Shown: positions 1-14,745 of the stretch, piece by piece
Layout: every line of letters starts with the position of its first letter
How positions within the stretch are numbered: position 1 is the first letter of the stretch
NCBI GenBank assembly: GCA_034008185.1
Contig: CM067086.1
Span: 34,679,007 to 34,743,006 of the forward strand
Source: Gorsachius magnificus
Lineage: Eukaryota; Chordata; Aves; Pelecaniformes; Ardeidae
DNA length: 64,000 nt
Direction of reading: 5' to 3'
Translations under genes and position numbers: made by a program
Notes under the pieces: generated by a model
Databases searched by the model: none
What the model saw: the letters and a program-made list of their open reading frames with translations, nothing else
Told to the model about the DNA's origin: nothing

Positions 1-3000
1 GAGAAAGGAAATGAATAATGAGTCTAAATGCCAGGTGTGCTATGGTGAACAAGCATGTTCTGACTATTCTACCCAGCTCACATACTCTGTATTTTGTCAT
101 GTCTTGATATTTCTACACTTACAGTCTCTAAATCCCGGAGCTGAATGTTGGCCTGTAAAAGAAGTTTTTTGTTTTCTGTCTGTAAAAATGAATGAAATGC
201 ACTGAAACCATATGGCTAATCTATTCAGTATGTTTTTGAAATGTGTTCTTGGTTTTCTTCCCTCAGTCATGGTAAGAGAGGTGTCCTTTCAGCCTAATCT
301 CACTCCTCCAACCAGATGTACAAACATGCCTCTTAGAAAGCAAAACTCTTGGAATGGAATGGAATGGGAGAAGGTTAAAAACACACATCAGTTTTCAGTA
401 TCTCATCATTTTCCCTTCAATGACATACATTTGTGGATGTATTTGTGTATACAGCCTGTGTATTTATTAAACTCTCATCCTCCCACTTTACTGAAATTCC
501 CTTTTAACCAAAGTCCCCAGAATAAATCATTTCCTCAGTTGTTTATGATTTGTCCAAACTTCTTTCTTTGCAGTTCCTGCAATATTTTAAGAACTTAAGG
601 TCATTCTTGGGCACATGTACAAAACATTTATATTAATATACATGTAGTCAGACCTGTTTCTTCCCCCAGTTTTTTTAAGGGAAAAGACAACTTAGTATCT
701 TAATTTTGAGCTGCAGAAACAATGTTTGATAATACATTTTTTTTCTATTATGGTTTTAATTTAAATATCTCACAATCATTTAATATTTATTTTCTTCAGC
801 AAAATCAAAGTGAAATGGAAGACTAAAATCATCACTGCTTACAGTTAATATTTCAAATGTTAGTCCAGTAAACCTAGCATGCAGAGAACCATACTTACTG
901 CTGATATGTAGGTGCATCTGCATTAAAGTCAGAAGAGTTACGCCCATAGATGCTTACAACCTGTAGTATTTGCAATGCTTTTATCCATCACAACTATTTT
1001 ACCAGTGGAAGCTATTGTGAACCTGAGACACTCTGCAGCGTTAGAATTAAGTAGCTGGTCATTGGGGCACTTTTAAATTGAACTTAGAGATCTTACCCTT
1101 TAAGAGGTCAAAAATTCCTCCTCCTTTTCATCTGTGTAACCCCAGCAGAGTCATTTCCATTAGTTGAAATAGTTTGCAAGAATGCAACTGAAGTAGAAGA
1201 AGATCCCTGGTTCACAGCACACCAACATAAACTTGTCAAGGCTTTAAAATTAAGAACACAGCTTTGCCCAACAAAGCACTAACTACTTGAAGTCAATTTA
1301 GTCATTTATTAGATTTACACTTTCAAAATTCCTCTTTACCCAGAATTTCCTACTGCTTCCTCACCACTACCTGAGACACTGGGCTAGGTTCAGCCTCAGA
1401 AAAATGCAAGCAATATGTAATAGTGTTAATACACCTTTTGCTATTTTATATCCATGCAATCATTTTTCTGATTTTGTGATAAATATAAGCTTAATAATTT
1501 TGATTCATCTGAGCATTAAGAAGTGTGTTTTACCCTGCAGAATATTCCATTACCTGTAACTGGAATATGTAGAATGTGGTTAATAAGAAATCATGCTTCT
1601 CCTCCATTTTGTAATAACCCAAGCCTTTTTGTAGTATATCTAGAAACTGATTCTGAACTCATGTATGGTGCTCCACTCATCTTTTTTTCCAACATTTCTT
1701 TGAAGGTGTTTAAATTAATATAGAAATGAAGTAAATACTGTGTAAAGGAAGACTTCAGTATCAAAGCAAAATATAACTTTGAGCAAACACTGTAAGGATT
1801 AGAAGTCTTATTTCAAACCTCTGAAATCATTGGGCAATTTGCCACTGGAATGGATGGAGCTCCTACTCTCTAGGAAGGAACAGTTTCAATGATGGCAAAA
1901 TAAGAGTGTTTTATAGATTTAAAGTAACTAATTTTGAAAGTAAATATATTTTACATATAATCTAAATTCCATGTATTATAAAAGTTCCTTTTATCAGGGT
2001 TTCCTGCAGCTAAACCAATGTGATTCAAGCAGAGGCAAATGCTGAAGCAGATTTAGCAAGGATATTGTGCAGAAACTGAAAGCTTGTTCACTCTAGCCTC
2101 TAACCCTTTGCCCTTCCTTCTATCTGGGAAACACTGACAATGGGCAAGTTCGTAATAATAGATCCTTTCTGTCTGGAGATCCCACCTCCCCAAATATAGA
2201 AGTCAAACACTGCCTACGGACTGTACAAAAGCTTCAGATTTGGCCTGTGTTTGACCACTAGTCTTTGACCTCTCCTGAAACAAGAAACAAGGATGCCAAT
2301 TAGTTCCAGCAGTGATTGTCCTTTCTGCATTATAGTCATCTGAAGTGACATAGGAACTCAACCAAGCTCATGTATCATTAAAAATTTTGATCATTTCCAT
2401 GCTCTGCTAACTTTGGACTGTCATGTGCAGGGTAGCGGCTCCACATTCCCCTAAGAAACAACCATTGACAATTTTCAATCTAAAAACCTCAGAATTCATA
2501 GTGCTATCTCCACTCAAGTTAAAATTCAAGTGAAAACGTGAGTCCTTCTGAGGACCAGTTATTATCTTTGTCGCTGATTACAGCTGTCACTGGAATGGAT
2601 TCAAACTTAAATTTGACTTGAAAAAGATAAATTCTTCGATGAAGGCATGGAATTATTCAATGGAATTGGCTAGCCAATAGGCATATGTTTTTTAAATCTT
2701 TTAGAACTTAACTGAGTCTGTCAGGAGTGTGGAATTTATTGAACTTCACTGCAGGTCAGACACAGGTATTAATCTAGCAAAAATCATCGCAACGATGGTA
2801 CAAGCAGGATGAAACATGCTGCAACGCTTGGTTTTCCAGATAACCTAAAGTTTGATGTCAGCCAAATCTACTTGTACACTTCTCTGAAATAAACAAAACA
2901 CATGACGTGCCTTCCTTTGCCAGCTCTAACAATCTGCACTTCGAAAATGATTACTGCAGATCACAGAACATGAGGAAAAGATCTTGGATTTTAGGTCTGG

Positions 3001-6000
3001 ATTTGATTTCCTGTCAGCCAGAAGAACCAGAAAGAGGTCTTTCTAGTAATATGGACCTGAAAATAGCTTTTTGAGTCTTAAACACATATATGAAATTATA
3101 ATTTCATTTACTGTTTAGCAACTTTTTTCACTGGGGAGTGAAGACAGAAAATTTGTCTCAAAGTAACTGGACATAATCATCTTGCTTTTTAAAAGAAAAT
3201 AATAAAATATGAAGTAAAGGAAAGACTGAACTTAGAGTACTCAATCTCCCTTTCATAGGCTGTGCTGTGAATTCTGGCAATCTGCTTTTAGTTACTGCTT
3301 TTTTATGTGATGCAGAGTGGCATCTTTTAATATATTGTCCAAGCCATATGATTTGAAACAGCAATGAATAATACTGCTTGCTGGATTCTTTTATTTCTAT
3401 GAATGGGTGAAGTTGCCTGTGTATCCACAGCCAGTATATATAGTCTTAAATAGTATCATACCTTGTTTACATACTCCACCTGCTCAGAATATAAGTATAG
3501 AGAGTATAAGCAGCAATGCTGGATCCTTTTCAGAGTGCCACCAGGAGGTCTTGGTCCTAGCCTGAAATAGAGTATTTTTAGTGATGAGAAATAAATTATG
3601 TCTCTAGAACTCATAACAGTGAGCCATTCAAAAAGGTATAAGTTTTCATTCTGGTTTCTGAAACTAAGAGTTCCTTTCAATTGTAAAAGGAATGAGTGAA
3701 AAATTAAATAGGATATATTTAAATGCACACTTAAAGTATAACTTGTATATCTGCTAGATTCTCATTACAATGGTGGTTTTAAGTATGCAAAAGAGGTCAA
3801 ACCCAAGGACCTCAGCTTGCAGGCTTTTTCTTTGAATCAGTACTTTGTGGGAACTGGCTAGGCACCATGAACTTGCACCTTGAAAAACTAGGAAATCCAC
3901 CTACAGAACTCACAGCCCCAGGACCCATGAAATCCAAAGGGTTCAAGTTTATTGTAATGCTCATAAAGGACTGTGCAGAGATGTCATGTCTGTGCTGTGC
4001 ACTCCCCTGATTTCAGGGAGACTATCTCATGAGAGAAAACAGATTTCACAGGATTCTCTTATTAGTGATATATGCAATTAATATAATTTATAACTTTTAT
4101 GTCATTTCTATAATTTCTAACACTTTTAATGTCATAAATGCATTAGTTTTATTTGCTGTAGCAGGAATTTCACTGAAGCAGTACAGACGTGCATATATTA
4201 AATTTTATAAAACAAGGTTTATATAAAAAGAAAACAGCAATTACTTTACCAGTTCAAACTAAGTCTGTGAAGTTCAGCAGCCTCATTCACCTGATACAAA
4301 AGTCAAAAATATAAATGAGAAAACACAAAACATGTTGCCACTAACATGTGATATATTAAAAAAACCAAAAGTGAGCAGAGATGTACCAGTGATGCAAGTC
4401 ATGGGATCACTTATTGCCTGGGAACAGGTAAATCTTTTCAGCAAGACTGCATTTCCAAGTGTGTAAATTGGACTCCACTTTTAGCTGGAATTTCAAAGTA
4501 TCTAGAAGCATTGCTATGGCCTGTCTTCTTGTCAGACTAATACTAAAATCTACATTCATTCTCCGCTAAAGAGAAATAACAGAGACAGCATCCTCATTGA
4601 TTCATTCCTTGTACTCTGGTGGAGGAGCTTCAGGGCAGTGCACAGGTAAAATCCCTCATTATTTGAAAAAAAAAAAAAAATTAATGGAATAGAAATTTTT
4701 CATTTGTATTTTGAATTATTTTGCATCTTTCATCTGCCTTTCAGTAGGAGAAGACAACGCATTTTCTTTCAGAGAAACTGGCATGGCTGCTAAAGCATAC
4801 GAAGTAAAGCTTTTTGCTATATTAGTTGGTCTAAAAAAAGCTATGACTTCTCCCTACAGATCTGGATTCATTCATATCAATAGACCCTCATGGCTACAGC
4901 AACAGTTTGAATACTATTTTTAAAATAAGGGCACAGGATTTATTTAAAGAAATTAACATGTAATTAAACAAACGAATGTATTTCTCTGATTCATCATGGA
5001 ACATATTTTATAAGGTTTGCCTGATGATTAGGCCATCCTTTCTGAAAATGATCAACATTTTTACACACAGAAGAAATTTTCTGGGAAGAAATTCGCATAA
5101 ATCACTAGGAGGATTCTACAATAAAAGCATAATGCCTGTTCTGCTGATCTAAACATTAACATTCATGCAAATCAGCTGTACATGAATCAGCAGACCAGAA
5201 AAACACCAACAAATTCAGGAGACACTGCCTTGTCTTAGACTGCATGTCATTAAAGATGCAGAACTGACAGATGCCAGCCTAAGATATCTCAGACATTTAT
5301 CTTTAACCATTGGAACGCAAAACCTTTCCCAAAATGTAACCAGAACACTCAATACTTGTAAAATGGCATAAGGAAAACACTAACTCCAGCATTTCCCATT
5401 GGCTATAAGTGCAATTTCAGACCTTACATGCTATATAGACCACTCAAAATCCTCAGCACGTCAGGGAGAAGCAGCATTAACTGGTTCAATCATGACACGA
5501 TTTGCCTGTGCCCACAGCGTCACCGACACTCACCTCACAGCCTCAGCCAAAGGCAGCAGGCAATCCACCTGCTCAGAGTTCTCAATGTACTGAACAGGAG
5601 GAACCTACAGCTCAAGAATTAATGAAACCAAGTAAAATATTTGTACAAAATGTTCTTACACATTAAATGGGCAGATCTGGGTTGCTGTTGAAATCAGTGA
5701 CTCAACTGGATTTCTAATTTGCCATGAAATATTCTTGGATAATATTGCATACTCAGAAAAGAGATGATAGATCAGAGCATGTGTACTTTTCTGTAAATAT
5801 GAATCAGGAAACCAGGACATAGTTGAGGAATTTGTTGGCTAGTAACTCCAAATTGAAAGAGAAGGAAAGACAGAGGTCGTGCTTTTTTCCTTGGTGAAAG
5901 AAAAAAAAAAAAAAAAAAAAAGAAGCAAAACCACCAAAACCAAAAACCTAACAAAACCCCTATTTGTCTAGTATTAGGAAAAAGCAATTCTGTGATTATT

Positions 6001-9000
6001 GTTGTACAGTGGGTGCATTATCCTCACACATTCCCAAGAATATCAGACTCCATTCGTGTTCTGTATCTTTCACAGAGGGATGGAGGACTTCATGAAGTCT
6101 CAGCCTTCTTTCTTGGGTTCTTCAGTTTCCATTGTGTGGATTTATGCTGGCTGGGAGAGAGTCTGAATGCTGTAGCACCGCAAAAGGTTTCTACTCTTTG
6201 TCTGGTAATGTCATGACATATGAAATGAAGGACTCAATCCACCCACCAGTGCTTCTCTCACTGCTTGGCAGAATTCATATACCCACGCTGTGTGCCTGTG
6301 TGAAGCTGTGGCAGAAATGGGTGCCTATAGATAGCATGCGGGAAGCCTGAGTGCTAGGAAGGGCTCGCTGAGAGATAACCAGCCACACTCTGCAAGGGGA
6401 CTGAAGCCCCTGACCTGTCTAAGCCACCCCTGACTTATGGGGTTCTGCAGCAGATGTAGCCACTGGTAAAGCTTTATCATTGGAAATGCAAATGTTGGGG
6501 GAATTTGTGCTCCTACAGTTTTAAGCAGCAGCTGCATGATAGTTTTGTCACTAAAAGAGGTACCTTACTGCTAAATTTACGCTCATATATGTCCTCGTGA
6601 GTTCAGCTCCTGCTGGTTAAATTTTGGGCCTTTTGGTCTTGAAATAATTTATTAATATCAGTGTTGCAAACACAATCTGGAACCACTGAATTATACATTT
6701 TAATTAAATTCAATTAAACTAAAGCCACTTTATTCCTAATAAGAAATAAATGAGTACTTAAATACCTGATTGAAGCAGATACCGAAAATAACAATTCTCC
6801 CAGTCAGTGGGATCATGCGTATATTCTATTTCGCACAATCTACTTTGGCTTCCAAGAAAAGACAAACTTTACACGGTAAGAAATCCCTTAATTAGGGTAG
6901 TGATAGAGAAAGCAACCCCAGTGCATTGCTGTAAGCAGCAATGTGTGAATTTTCTATTCAAGACAGCAACAGTGGTCTATTTATTCGGCTTACGTGCATA
7001 ATTAGTAGTAAAATTACACAGGTTTTTTTCTTTAACATACAGTAGTTATTCTTTATGGGTCTGGATTCTGAACAAAAATATTTCCTTTAGACTTTATTTG
7101 AGTAATGCTTTCTTCAGGTGAGCTCTGGCTAATGCCATAAAAAATTATAAATCTGGAAACCTAGGAAGTATAGAATGGGGAAGGAAATTACCTCAGTTTG
7201 GCATGAGGTACAATGTTACTTTCTTTAAATAAAATGTATCCTCTGTCCTTAGGAACCCCTTACAAGCTAATTTAACATTTCATTGTACTCTGTCACTTAC
7301 CCTTACCATTGCCAGACACACACAAGGCAGCTGATATTATGGTACCTGGAGTTACAAAGGGCGTATGTGTTTACATACGCTATTTTTCACTTCTTTCAGA
7401 AAGTAGACTGGCACCATTCTGACTTATTAATAAATGCCCTTTTACTTACAAAAGCAAAATAGCACATAATGGAATGTGCATCGGTAACAAGACTGTAGGT
7501 AAACATAAAGGATATCGTACACTTGTCACCACAACTGCAGTTTAACTGGCTATATTGCCACATTAGCTACTTTTTTCCCCTCAGCTATTCTTATCTAAGC
7601 AAGCAGAAAATCCAATTCTAGAAAAAAAGCTGCTGGTGAACTGAAGACCTGGGAGGAAAAGTATGCTTGATACAGGTGATAATCTTAAAAGTGCATTTTA
7701 ATATGCGATAGAAGCCATACAGGTTAAAAGTGTAAAAGTTATCAATGCCAGTTGCTGTAACTCTATATAAAACAGAACATACAATTTGATCTGAGATTAC
7801 ATACATAGTGCTAAAGACCCATTAGTCTGATCTTTAAGATCTCTAAGAGGAATCAAGAATCAGCAAAGTACATGTAAAATCAGTTAAAAACTAGTTAAGT
7901 GACAGACCTCAAATTGTACTCGTGGATATTTCTAAGAAGGTTTGAATGGGGATAGATCATTGTCAAATACCATTGAATATCTTTCATAAATTATCTGAAC
8001 AAAAGACAAAATGATATCCAGTGAATTTCAAGAAAGAAAGACAGAAAGACTGATGAAGTGGTATGTGCAGAAGATAACAAGCCACTTACAGGGGGTAATC
8101 CGCATAGTTTTCTCAACCTACTTTAGGAGAACTGCGTGCTTAAAAACACAGCCAAATGGAAACATGAGGCAAGAGTAAAGAAGGAAGGTACTCTCACAGG
8201 ACAGGGACTGTCACCTGGAATGTATGCTGAAATGGTCATGGTAGATAGTTAAATGACCATGGACTTTCACCTGTGCTTTTCACATTTTAAAATGTATGAT
8301 GGAAGAAGAAAAGCACTTTCAGAAGACTAAGTATGATGTAAGACCTCAATATCATGTCTTTTAGCAAAAGACTTAAGTTAAATCTTTAAACTATACAAGG
8401 GAAGATTAAAGCCAATTCTGCTATTTATATGCCAACAGGAAGCAGAGAATTAGAGTGTCATTTAAATAAACACAGAGACAGAAATTGTCCAATAACAGAA
8501 AGATAAAAAATACATTCAAATGAGCAACAAAGCAACAATTTCAATTTTGGTGTGCTTAGTTTTGATAGACGCTTACATTTGTATCCTCCTAGGAGGCCAA
8601 TAACCACCCTTCATTGTTTGGAGTAAAGACAGGGTGATGTTGTCCCAGACCATCTCAGACAAAACTAGAGGGACTGCTTACCTATCCATTTTCATTAAAC
8701 CATCACAGGCTACAATGTCTTTAGAGACATTGTGGGAGACCACTTTTAATGCCATTCCTCTCCCTAGATTGAAAAGAGGCATGAACTTAGCATGTTTAGA
8801 CATTCAGGCAGGGCCCTCACCTACAGAATATTCTAGGGATACAGCTGTTAGCAGCTCTCAAGTAAAAGCTGCCACATTTTTGCATAAATAATGAAATATA
8901 TAGTAATAGAAGAATGACTCTAAAACTTGTTAACTATGACTCTCTCCCCGGCTTTTCCAAGCAGCTAATTGAGCTGGCTTCCCATGCTTAGGCACCTTCA

Positions 9001-12000
9001 GAGCTCATGCACTGTGAAAGGTCCTGCACACCTAACCTAAGGCTATGTAGTTTCAAAAGCATCTTTTTTATGGACTTTCCCTTTACTGGCAATATGTCAA
9101 CGCATCAATTTTCCGTTAAGTAGATTGGATCTATCAATCTATAAGAAGATCCAGAAGTTACCTTTAAATTAGCATTGAAACAAATTAACAATTCTCATTC
9201 TACTGATTATGGTCACATTCCCCAGTAGACTTCTCATGCTTAACTTTCCCTAAGAAGAAAAAGTCACCTTTCTCTGAACTCCTCACTTGCCTATGCGGGT
9301 AATTAATCAGTCAAAAACACTCAAGTATAAAGTTGATCTGACAAACTTTGTTGAGAACACGTGTGCTGTAATTTCGATGAATCCCTACTGCTGGACAGAG
9401 TGCTGGCTAAGCCCAAAGGTTTATCAAAACACAGTGATAAATCCCAGATGTGATCTCAGCTTTTCATGCTTTCTATTTTGTTAATGTCTCCAAAACCACT
9501 CATGGGATTTTTGTTGGGTGTTTTCTTTCTTCCCCCCTCTTCCAGAAATTCAAAGTAAATTGGCCTGGCTTCTGGTACCTGGCACAGTGGCACACTTCCT
9601 CTCAAAAACTGTAAGCCTGTCTGAAAAACAGAACAACATCTTTGAGATGGGGTGTTTATATGGGCAACGTTCAGCCACTGCAGTGAACGTGGCCCCACCT
9701 TCAAAGAGACTCCAGAGCACCGCTCACCTGATGAAAGCATTAACTGGTTTTGATTGACTTGATTTACATGGAAGCAGCCAGCTCATTAGCTGAGCTGAAC
9801 CCAAAGAAATAAATGTAATGCACATGCAGATGTTTTCCTAGCTACTTGATGTCAATTTTGCTGCAGCTTTCCTTAGGGTAAGAGTACAAAGACAGCAGTG
9901 ATAAGGCTTTGCATAATCCCCTAGCAGCTAAGGGAGAGCAAGCTGTTGAAAAGATTTACATCAGGGCTACTTAGGTCAAAGAAGTTAAATTAATGTAACC
10001 AGATCTTAGTGGATTTGCACTATGCATTGCATATAGGACTGCACTATACCCATATTTCACAGAAGTAATAATTTAATATAACTAAGGTGTAAACAGAGGG
10101 CCTGGCATTCACATACTGCGCCCTAAGAAATCTACATTTATTTTAAAGTTCTGTCAATTTCTAAGCTACAAGTAAAGTTATACCTAATTATATAACTAAG
10201 GCATCTCCTCTCAGAGTACTCTTTCAAACGTGAAACTTGGGTAAGCCAGATTTCTCTGGTCACTAGAAAAAAAGTTCTTCCTTTTCAGCTGCTTTTCAGA
10301 CACCATTCTTTCTTTGAGTAAGAAGGTTTAAAATAATAGTCTAACGAATATTCAAAAAAGTATTCACAGTATGCAAAAAAAAATTCATCAACAAAATGAA
10401 AATGGATAAACTGTAATGACTGTAATATTAGACTCTGTTCCTAACTAATATGGAAAATGTTTCATACTCATCACCTCTTAAATATGAAAGCTACTGTCTG
10501 CTGTCTTTCACTCACAATCCTAATTAAAATTGCACCTCAACATCATTTCTCAGCTGGAAAGCTTAATAAGAGCTCCCTAATTTGGTTGCTTTTCTTGGCT
10601 TGTTATCAAATCCTCACCACAGTAATAACAGGTAAATATTAATGAACCTGCTTTTCCTCAGTTCACTAATTTAGCTACTTTGCTCATATAATCTGTCTAT
10701 GTAGAACCTGATGGTCTTTTACTCCTATTGCAAGAGATCATATAATTTGATCTTTAGTTAAGCATATGTTGAGTATGTCATCTTCACTAGTCTATAAAAT
10801 TCCTCATCACTTTTGCTTCATATATTCTTATATTCTTTTTGAGATTTTTCTGCTTTTCTAATACTTGTCTGATACATTCAGATGGTGGAAATATCCACCT
10901 TCTTTCTTCTCCTTTTTGTCATGTGTTTATACACCTTTGGATCCTCCTATGTCCTAGATTAGTATTATGTTTATCTTAGATTTGTAAATCAATTTTTTCC
11001 ACCACTGTGCTTTTATTGATTTAGAAGACAATATAGGGAACAAGAAACAAAGTGGAAAAGGCAACACAAGTCGCGTTTGTATATGTAGACATTTATTTAG
11101 TTATAACCATGCACCAAATTCAATGACTTCTGCTTCTGTCTGGAGGCCCTTATGGGCTTGTTTTCTTATTAATTTGGACAGCGAATGAGAATTTCACTTG
11201 CAAAATTAATCACTTGCAGAAGAATTTCTATCTAAGAATATCCACATTAATAAAACAAAAATCAGAATGGGTAGAAGGTTAAAGAAGGAGATGGCAAGCT
11301 TGAGAAAACAAAGAACAGAGCATGTCTATGATTTGTAGTAAGCACTGTATACCCAAAGGCCTTGTTTTCCCACTTCAGAGACAAGCAATTTTTTAAAAGT
11401 CAATGTCAGTTATTCACTTCCAGTGGCAGGAGAATATGGTGCACAGATAAAAACCACTTTAGACTTCAAATTTCAATTCTCAAATTGGCTATTCAACTGT
11501 AGCCTTATAACTACTTTTCAGATTCTACATTCACTGTATTTAGTCAGTGGTCTGATGGTCATAATAGGCTACTGTGCAGTCCTGTGTGAGAAACCATATG
11601 CTTTCCCCTGACAAATGCTCTTCCAGTCCTGGATGCTCAACATAAGAATTTTATATTGTCAAATTCCAAGAAAGGAAATGTCATTTTCCACTGTTCATAC
11701 ATAGTAACTGTGCTCTTATCACAGTGCAGACTCTTTCATTTCTCACGACAGTTTATTCAGGGTCCAGTCTACGTAGATATATTCCTTGATTTTAGAAAAA
11801 TAAGTCAATTTATATAAGGTGATTAATCTTGCTGCTAGTTACTTATGCCAGGCAGTAGTAAAAAATACCCGTATCTTCATCTTCACACTCCAGCTTGAGT
11901 TTGTAAGCACATGATTTGTTGACCTGTTTCAGTGTGTTGCAGAATCTTCACAAGTCAATTTTGTACTTGAGATCCTTAAGGTAAAGCCAAAAATAACTTC

Positions 12001-12175
12001 TTCACTCAGCTTATAGTGATTATTATGCCAGCAGTAAATGCAATAGCAGAGAGCCCTGAGCACACTTCATAGCATCTAAGCTGAGCAAAGGGCAGGGAGG
12101 GAACTGTAGACGCGTTATTAGCTCTGCCACAGTACAGATTCCTCTGAAAATTTGAAGTTCCTTTTCCTACCTAGA
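1..12175. other. AT-rich noncoding DNA, no gene recognised
   Basis: No exon, RNA gene or intact mobile element is visible in this stretch. The open frames are all about 130 codons or less, begin at arbitrary ATGs, have no recognisable domain and lack convincing flanking splice sites. Landmarks are a short (GGAAT)3 run near 352-367, a 15-base A run near 4665-4680, and an A run of about 22 bases at 5900-5921 followed by an A/C-rich stretch. The sequence around 9600-9850 is less AT-rich and looks more like unique, possibly conserved noncoding DNA, but that is only an impression. It could be intergenic or part of a very long intron. Confidence 0.6.
5900..5921. repeat. poly(A) tract
   Basis: An uninterrupted run of about 22 A is followed by an A/C-rich stretch of CAAAA- and CCAAAA-like words up to about 5960. 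It could be the tail of an old retroposed sequence, but I recognise no body upstream of it, so I call only the homopolymer. Confidence 0.85.
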
Positions 12176-12275
12176 TTTTACTAGCTATGATGGCTTTACT
12201 GGTAAAGTTCCGCTATGATAGCTCTACTGGGAAAGCTCCTTTTACTAGCTATTAAAAATGGCTCTATCTGGAAAG
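12176..12275. repeat. degenerate three-copy tandem repeat, 28-bp unit
   Basis: The 28-base unit at 12184-12211 is repeated directly at 12212-12239 with four mismatches, three of them transitions. A third, more diverged copy with an insertion follows at 12248-12275. The lead-in TTTTACTAGCTAT occurs before both the first and the third copies, so the array probably grew in two steps. Every copy contains a GGCT or AGCT core followed by CTGG(T/G)AAAG. No gene overlaps it. It is a small local minisatellite with no known function. Confidence 0.75.
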
Positions 12276-14680
12276 AAAACGTGGACTGAATTTTCTGTGT
12301 CTTCAGTTTTGGAGGGGGGCCCCTGTTAGTGCTATAGGTCTCATATCATATAGAACAGAACTACTTTATGTGCACAGCAGACATACACTGCAGGTGTGTA
12401 GAGGATCCCTATATTGCATGTACATTTACTGCAGAGTGTCTCTGAACCATCTTCCACGGCACTGCAGAAGCCATCAGTTAATGTCTTACATTCTTTGGCA
12501 AGGCCAATACTTAGTCTTTGAGGATGGGCACTGGCCAAGCCAGCCTTCTATTTCTCAGCATCTGACATAAGAAATCTGCAAACAGGGAATCTTTGGCATT
12601 TCTCTAGCATAGAGGAGATCAGGTATTTGTTCAAGAGAAGATACAAGGACTTTCTCTGATGTCATTCAGTCTGGGATAAATCCAGAGAATAACAATTGGT
12701 ACAATTCTATCTAAATGTGAAGAATATTAAGCCTCTTATTCTAATTTTTAATGTATTTGCAAAGTTAGTTAAGCCTCTTCCATGTTGCTCCCCCATTTCT
12801 TATCCGATGTCTATCTAAATAGTCATGCAAGTTGAAAAATAAATCAAGGTATCTTATTCATTTTGTTTGTTTCCCTGTAGCGAATACCAGTGTTCAACTT
12901 CCCATTTTCCCACACTTCATGATAGACTTGCACAATAGCATTCGAAATTAAGAACTTTGCACTAATTCAATTTTTACAAATGTTATTTTGTTGGCTAGTC
13001 CAACAGCTGGGAGTGAATCGTTTTGTTAAAGACTTTCTAAATACATACTCCTTTATTCATTCCTTTTTTTGAGGCTAAGGAAGGGGAAAGCTGGACACAT
13101 TTTGCTGCCAGAAATAAAGGAATAATTTGAGAGTCCATTATCAGTTAAGAATAATGCATTTTCCTCCTCAAAAAGTCTGACCTGGATACGTTGGAGGGGG
13201 CATATTGAAGAACCTGTGTATTAATTAGTCTGATCCTGAAAATCTGGATGATCCTGATTCTCTTTTCCTTCTTACCCTCTTTAGTGTGAGGTAACAGTAC
13301 CACTGGCCTCTTCTGATTTACACTGCTCTGCCTTGGAGGAATACTAGGGATGAGAAAATGGGGCACTGAAGGAAAGGTGAGGCGGCTTTTAAAGTTAAAA
13401 AGAAGAAGGAAAGGAAAATCTGAGTGTCTGATGTAGGGGAAAATACATTTACACATGATCAGCGAGGAATAAGCAGGAGGAGTGCCAGACTATCCTTCTG
13501 CCCACCCCTTAACCAACTACCTTGACTTCTTCAGCTTTCATCCATGCTGCCTGTCTGTCCAATTGCCTTTTGAATACGCGACAGTTATGGTTGTCTTGCT
13601 CTTGGATAACTTTCAGCCACAGAAGAGCTCAAGCATGTGTGGGAATTCTGTGATTACAGAGTTTGTCAGAGAACCTACCTTCTTGCCACAAAGTCCGGCT
13701 CCAAAAAGTAAGTTCTTACATCTGTGCCACACGCATGCTCACAGTCTTTCTCTCTTCTCTGACTAATCCTTCTTTTCCATGTTACTGTGGAGGAAAAATA
13801 TTAAAAATATGAACCAAATGTATACCGATATGATAGTATGTTCAACTATTTAAAATGCTGTCTGAAAAATTTATTTTCAAAAAAAAATTGTGATGGGAAA
13901 ATATTTTTCATGGGAAGAAAGAAAATCAGTATTTTATCCAGAAAATCACTGGCAAATTGCAATAATGTTTAAATGAAAAACTGTGCTAAAACTGAAACCC
14001 CAAACCTCTGTTCTAATTCTGCTTCCCTATATAGTACCATTTATCTTAGCCATTTACAGGACTGGGGCTAACGTTCATTCATTATGCTGCAAAACAAGGA
14101 AAATCCTTGCATTAATTAGAAACCTCCATACCTACCTTACTGATGGATGTATTTCTCATCTCTCTCTAACAACTCTGAGGTTGGCATGCTGATGTGATTA
14201 TAAATTTTCATATTTAAAGGAACAAAGAATTCTCTTCTAATTTGAACAATGCCAAAAGTTTCCTGCCTGCTAAATGCCGCAGAAAATTAATATACAACTT
14301 AGAGTATGCAGTCACTCCTACCCTTGCCTCTTTATTTTCTCCTTCCACCCTCACCCCTCTTATGTCCTTTCTCGTTCATTTCTGATCACCTTACTCATTG
14401 CTCTAAAGCTTTTCATGTCTTTAGCCTTTCAACCTCACCTTTTATTCCTTCTTGAATTTGGACTGGGACCTTGGTTAAAACAAGTAAGTAGTTTATAATT
14501 TCCTCTTCTTTTTTTTTTTTTGTTTAAATTTTCAACATCATATTGCACCTTTAGAAGCACTGCTCTCAATGAAGTTATTCATAAAACATTCTGTGTTTAG
14601 ATTTGCAGTCACAGTGCTGGCTGCCTCTCTGTCTCAAAAACGGTGTGAAGAAGTTGGTCTTAATAAAACTCCTGACTGAA
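12276..14680. other. AT-rich noncoding DNA, no gene recognised
   Basis: No supported coding exon or RNA gene. Short open frames on both strands (for example 13145-13456 on the minus strand, about 103 codons) have no recognisable domains or convincing splice context. A run of T occurs near 14509-14521. Confidence 0.6.
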
Positions 14681-14745
14681 GATTGTAAAGTCTTTGATGG
14701 AAGGACTGTCTCTGACCATGTGTTTGTATGGCACCTAACAGACTC
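14681..14745 (+). mobile_element. ancient LINE (L2/CR1-type) 3'-tail fragment
   Basis: The words GATTGTAAAGTCTTT, AGGACTGTCT and TGTGTTTGTATGGCACCTAA occur in this order. They match the 3' end of an old amniote retroposon family that I know from turtle, crocodilian and bird genomes (GATTGTAAGCTCTTT, then AGGGACTGTCTTT, then TGTTTGTACAGCGCCTAGCA). Only about 65 bases are clear, and the copy is diverged and 5'-truncated as expected of a fossil insertion. The family assignment is from memory. The match as an ancient non-LTR tail is fairly secure, the exact family name is not. Confidence 0.65.

Noticed and set aside
7361..7380. 8-bp hairpin GCGTATGT/ACATACGC
   Set aside because: Several arms of 8 bp are expected by chance in a window of this size.
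8712..8733. 9-bp perfect hairpin with 4-base loop (ACAATGTCT/AGACATTGT)
   Set aside because: About two hairpins of this size are expected by chance in 64 kb under a uniform model.
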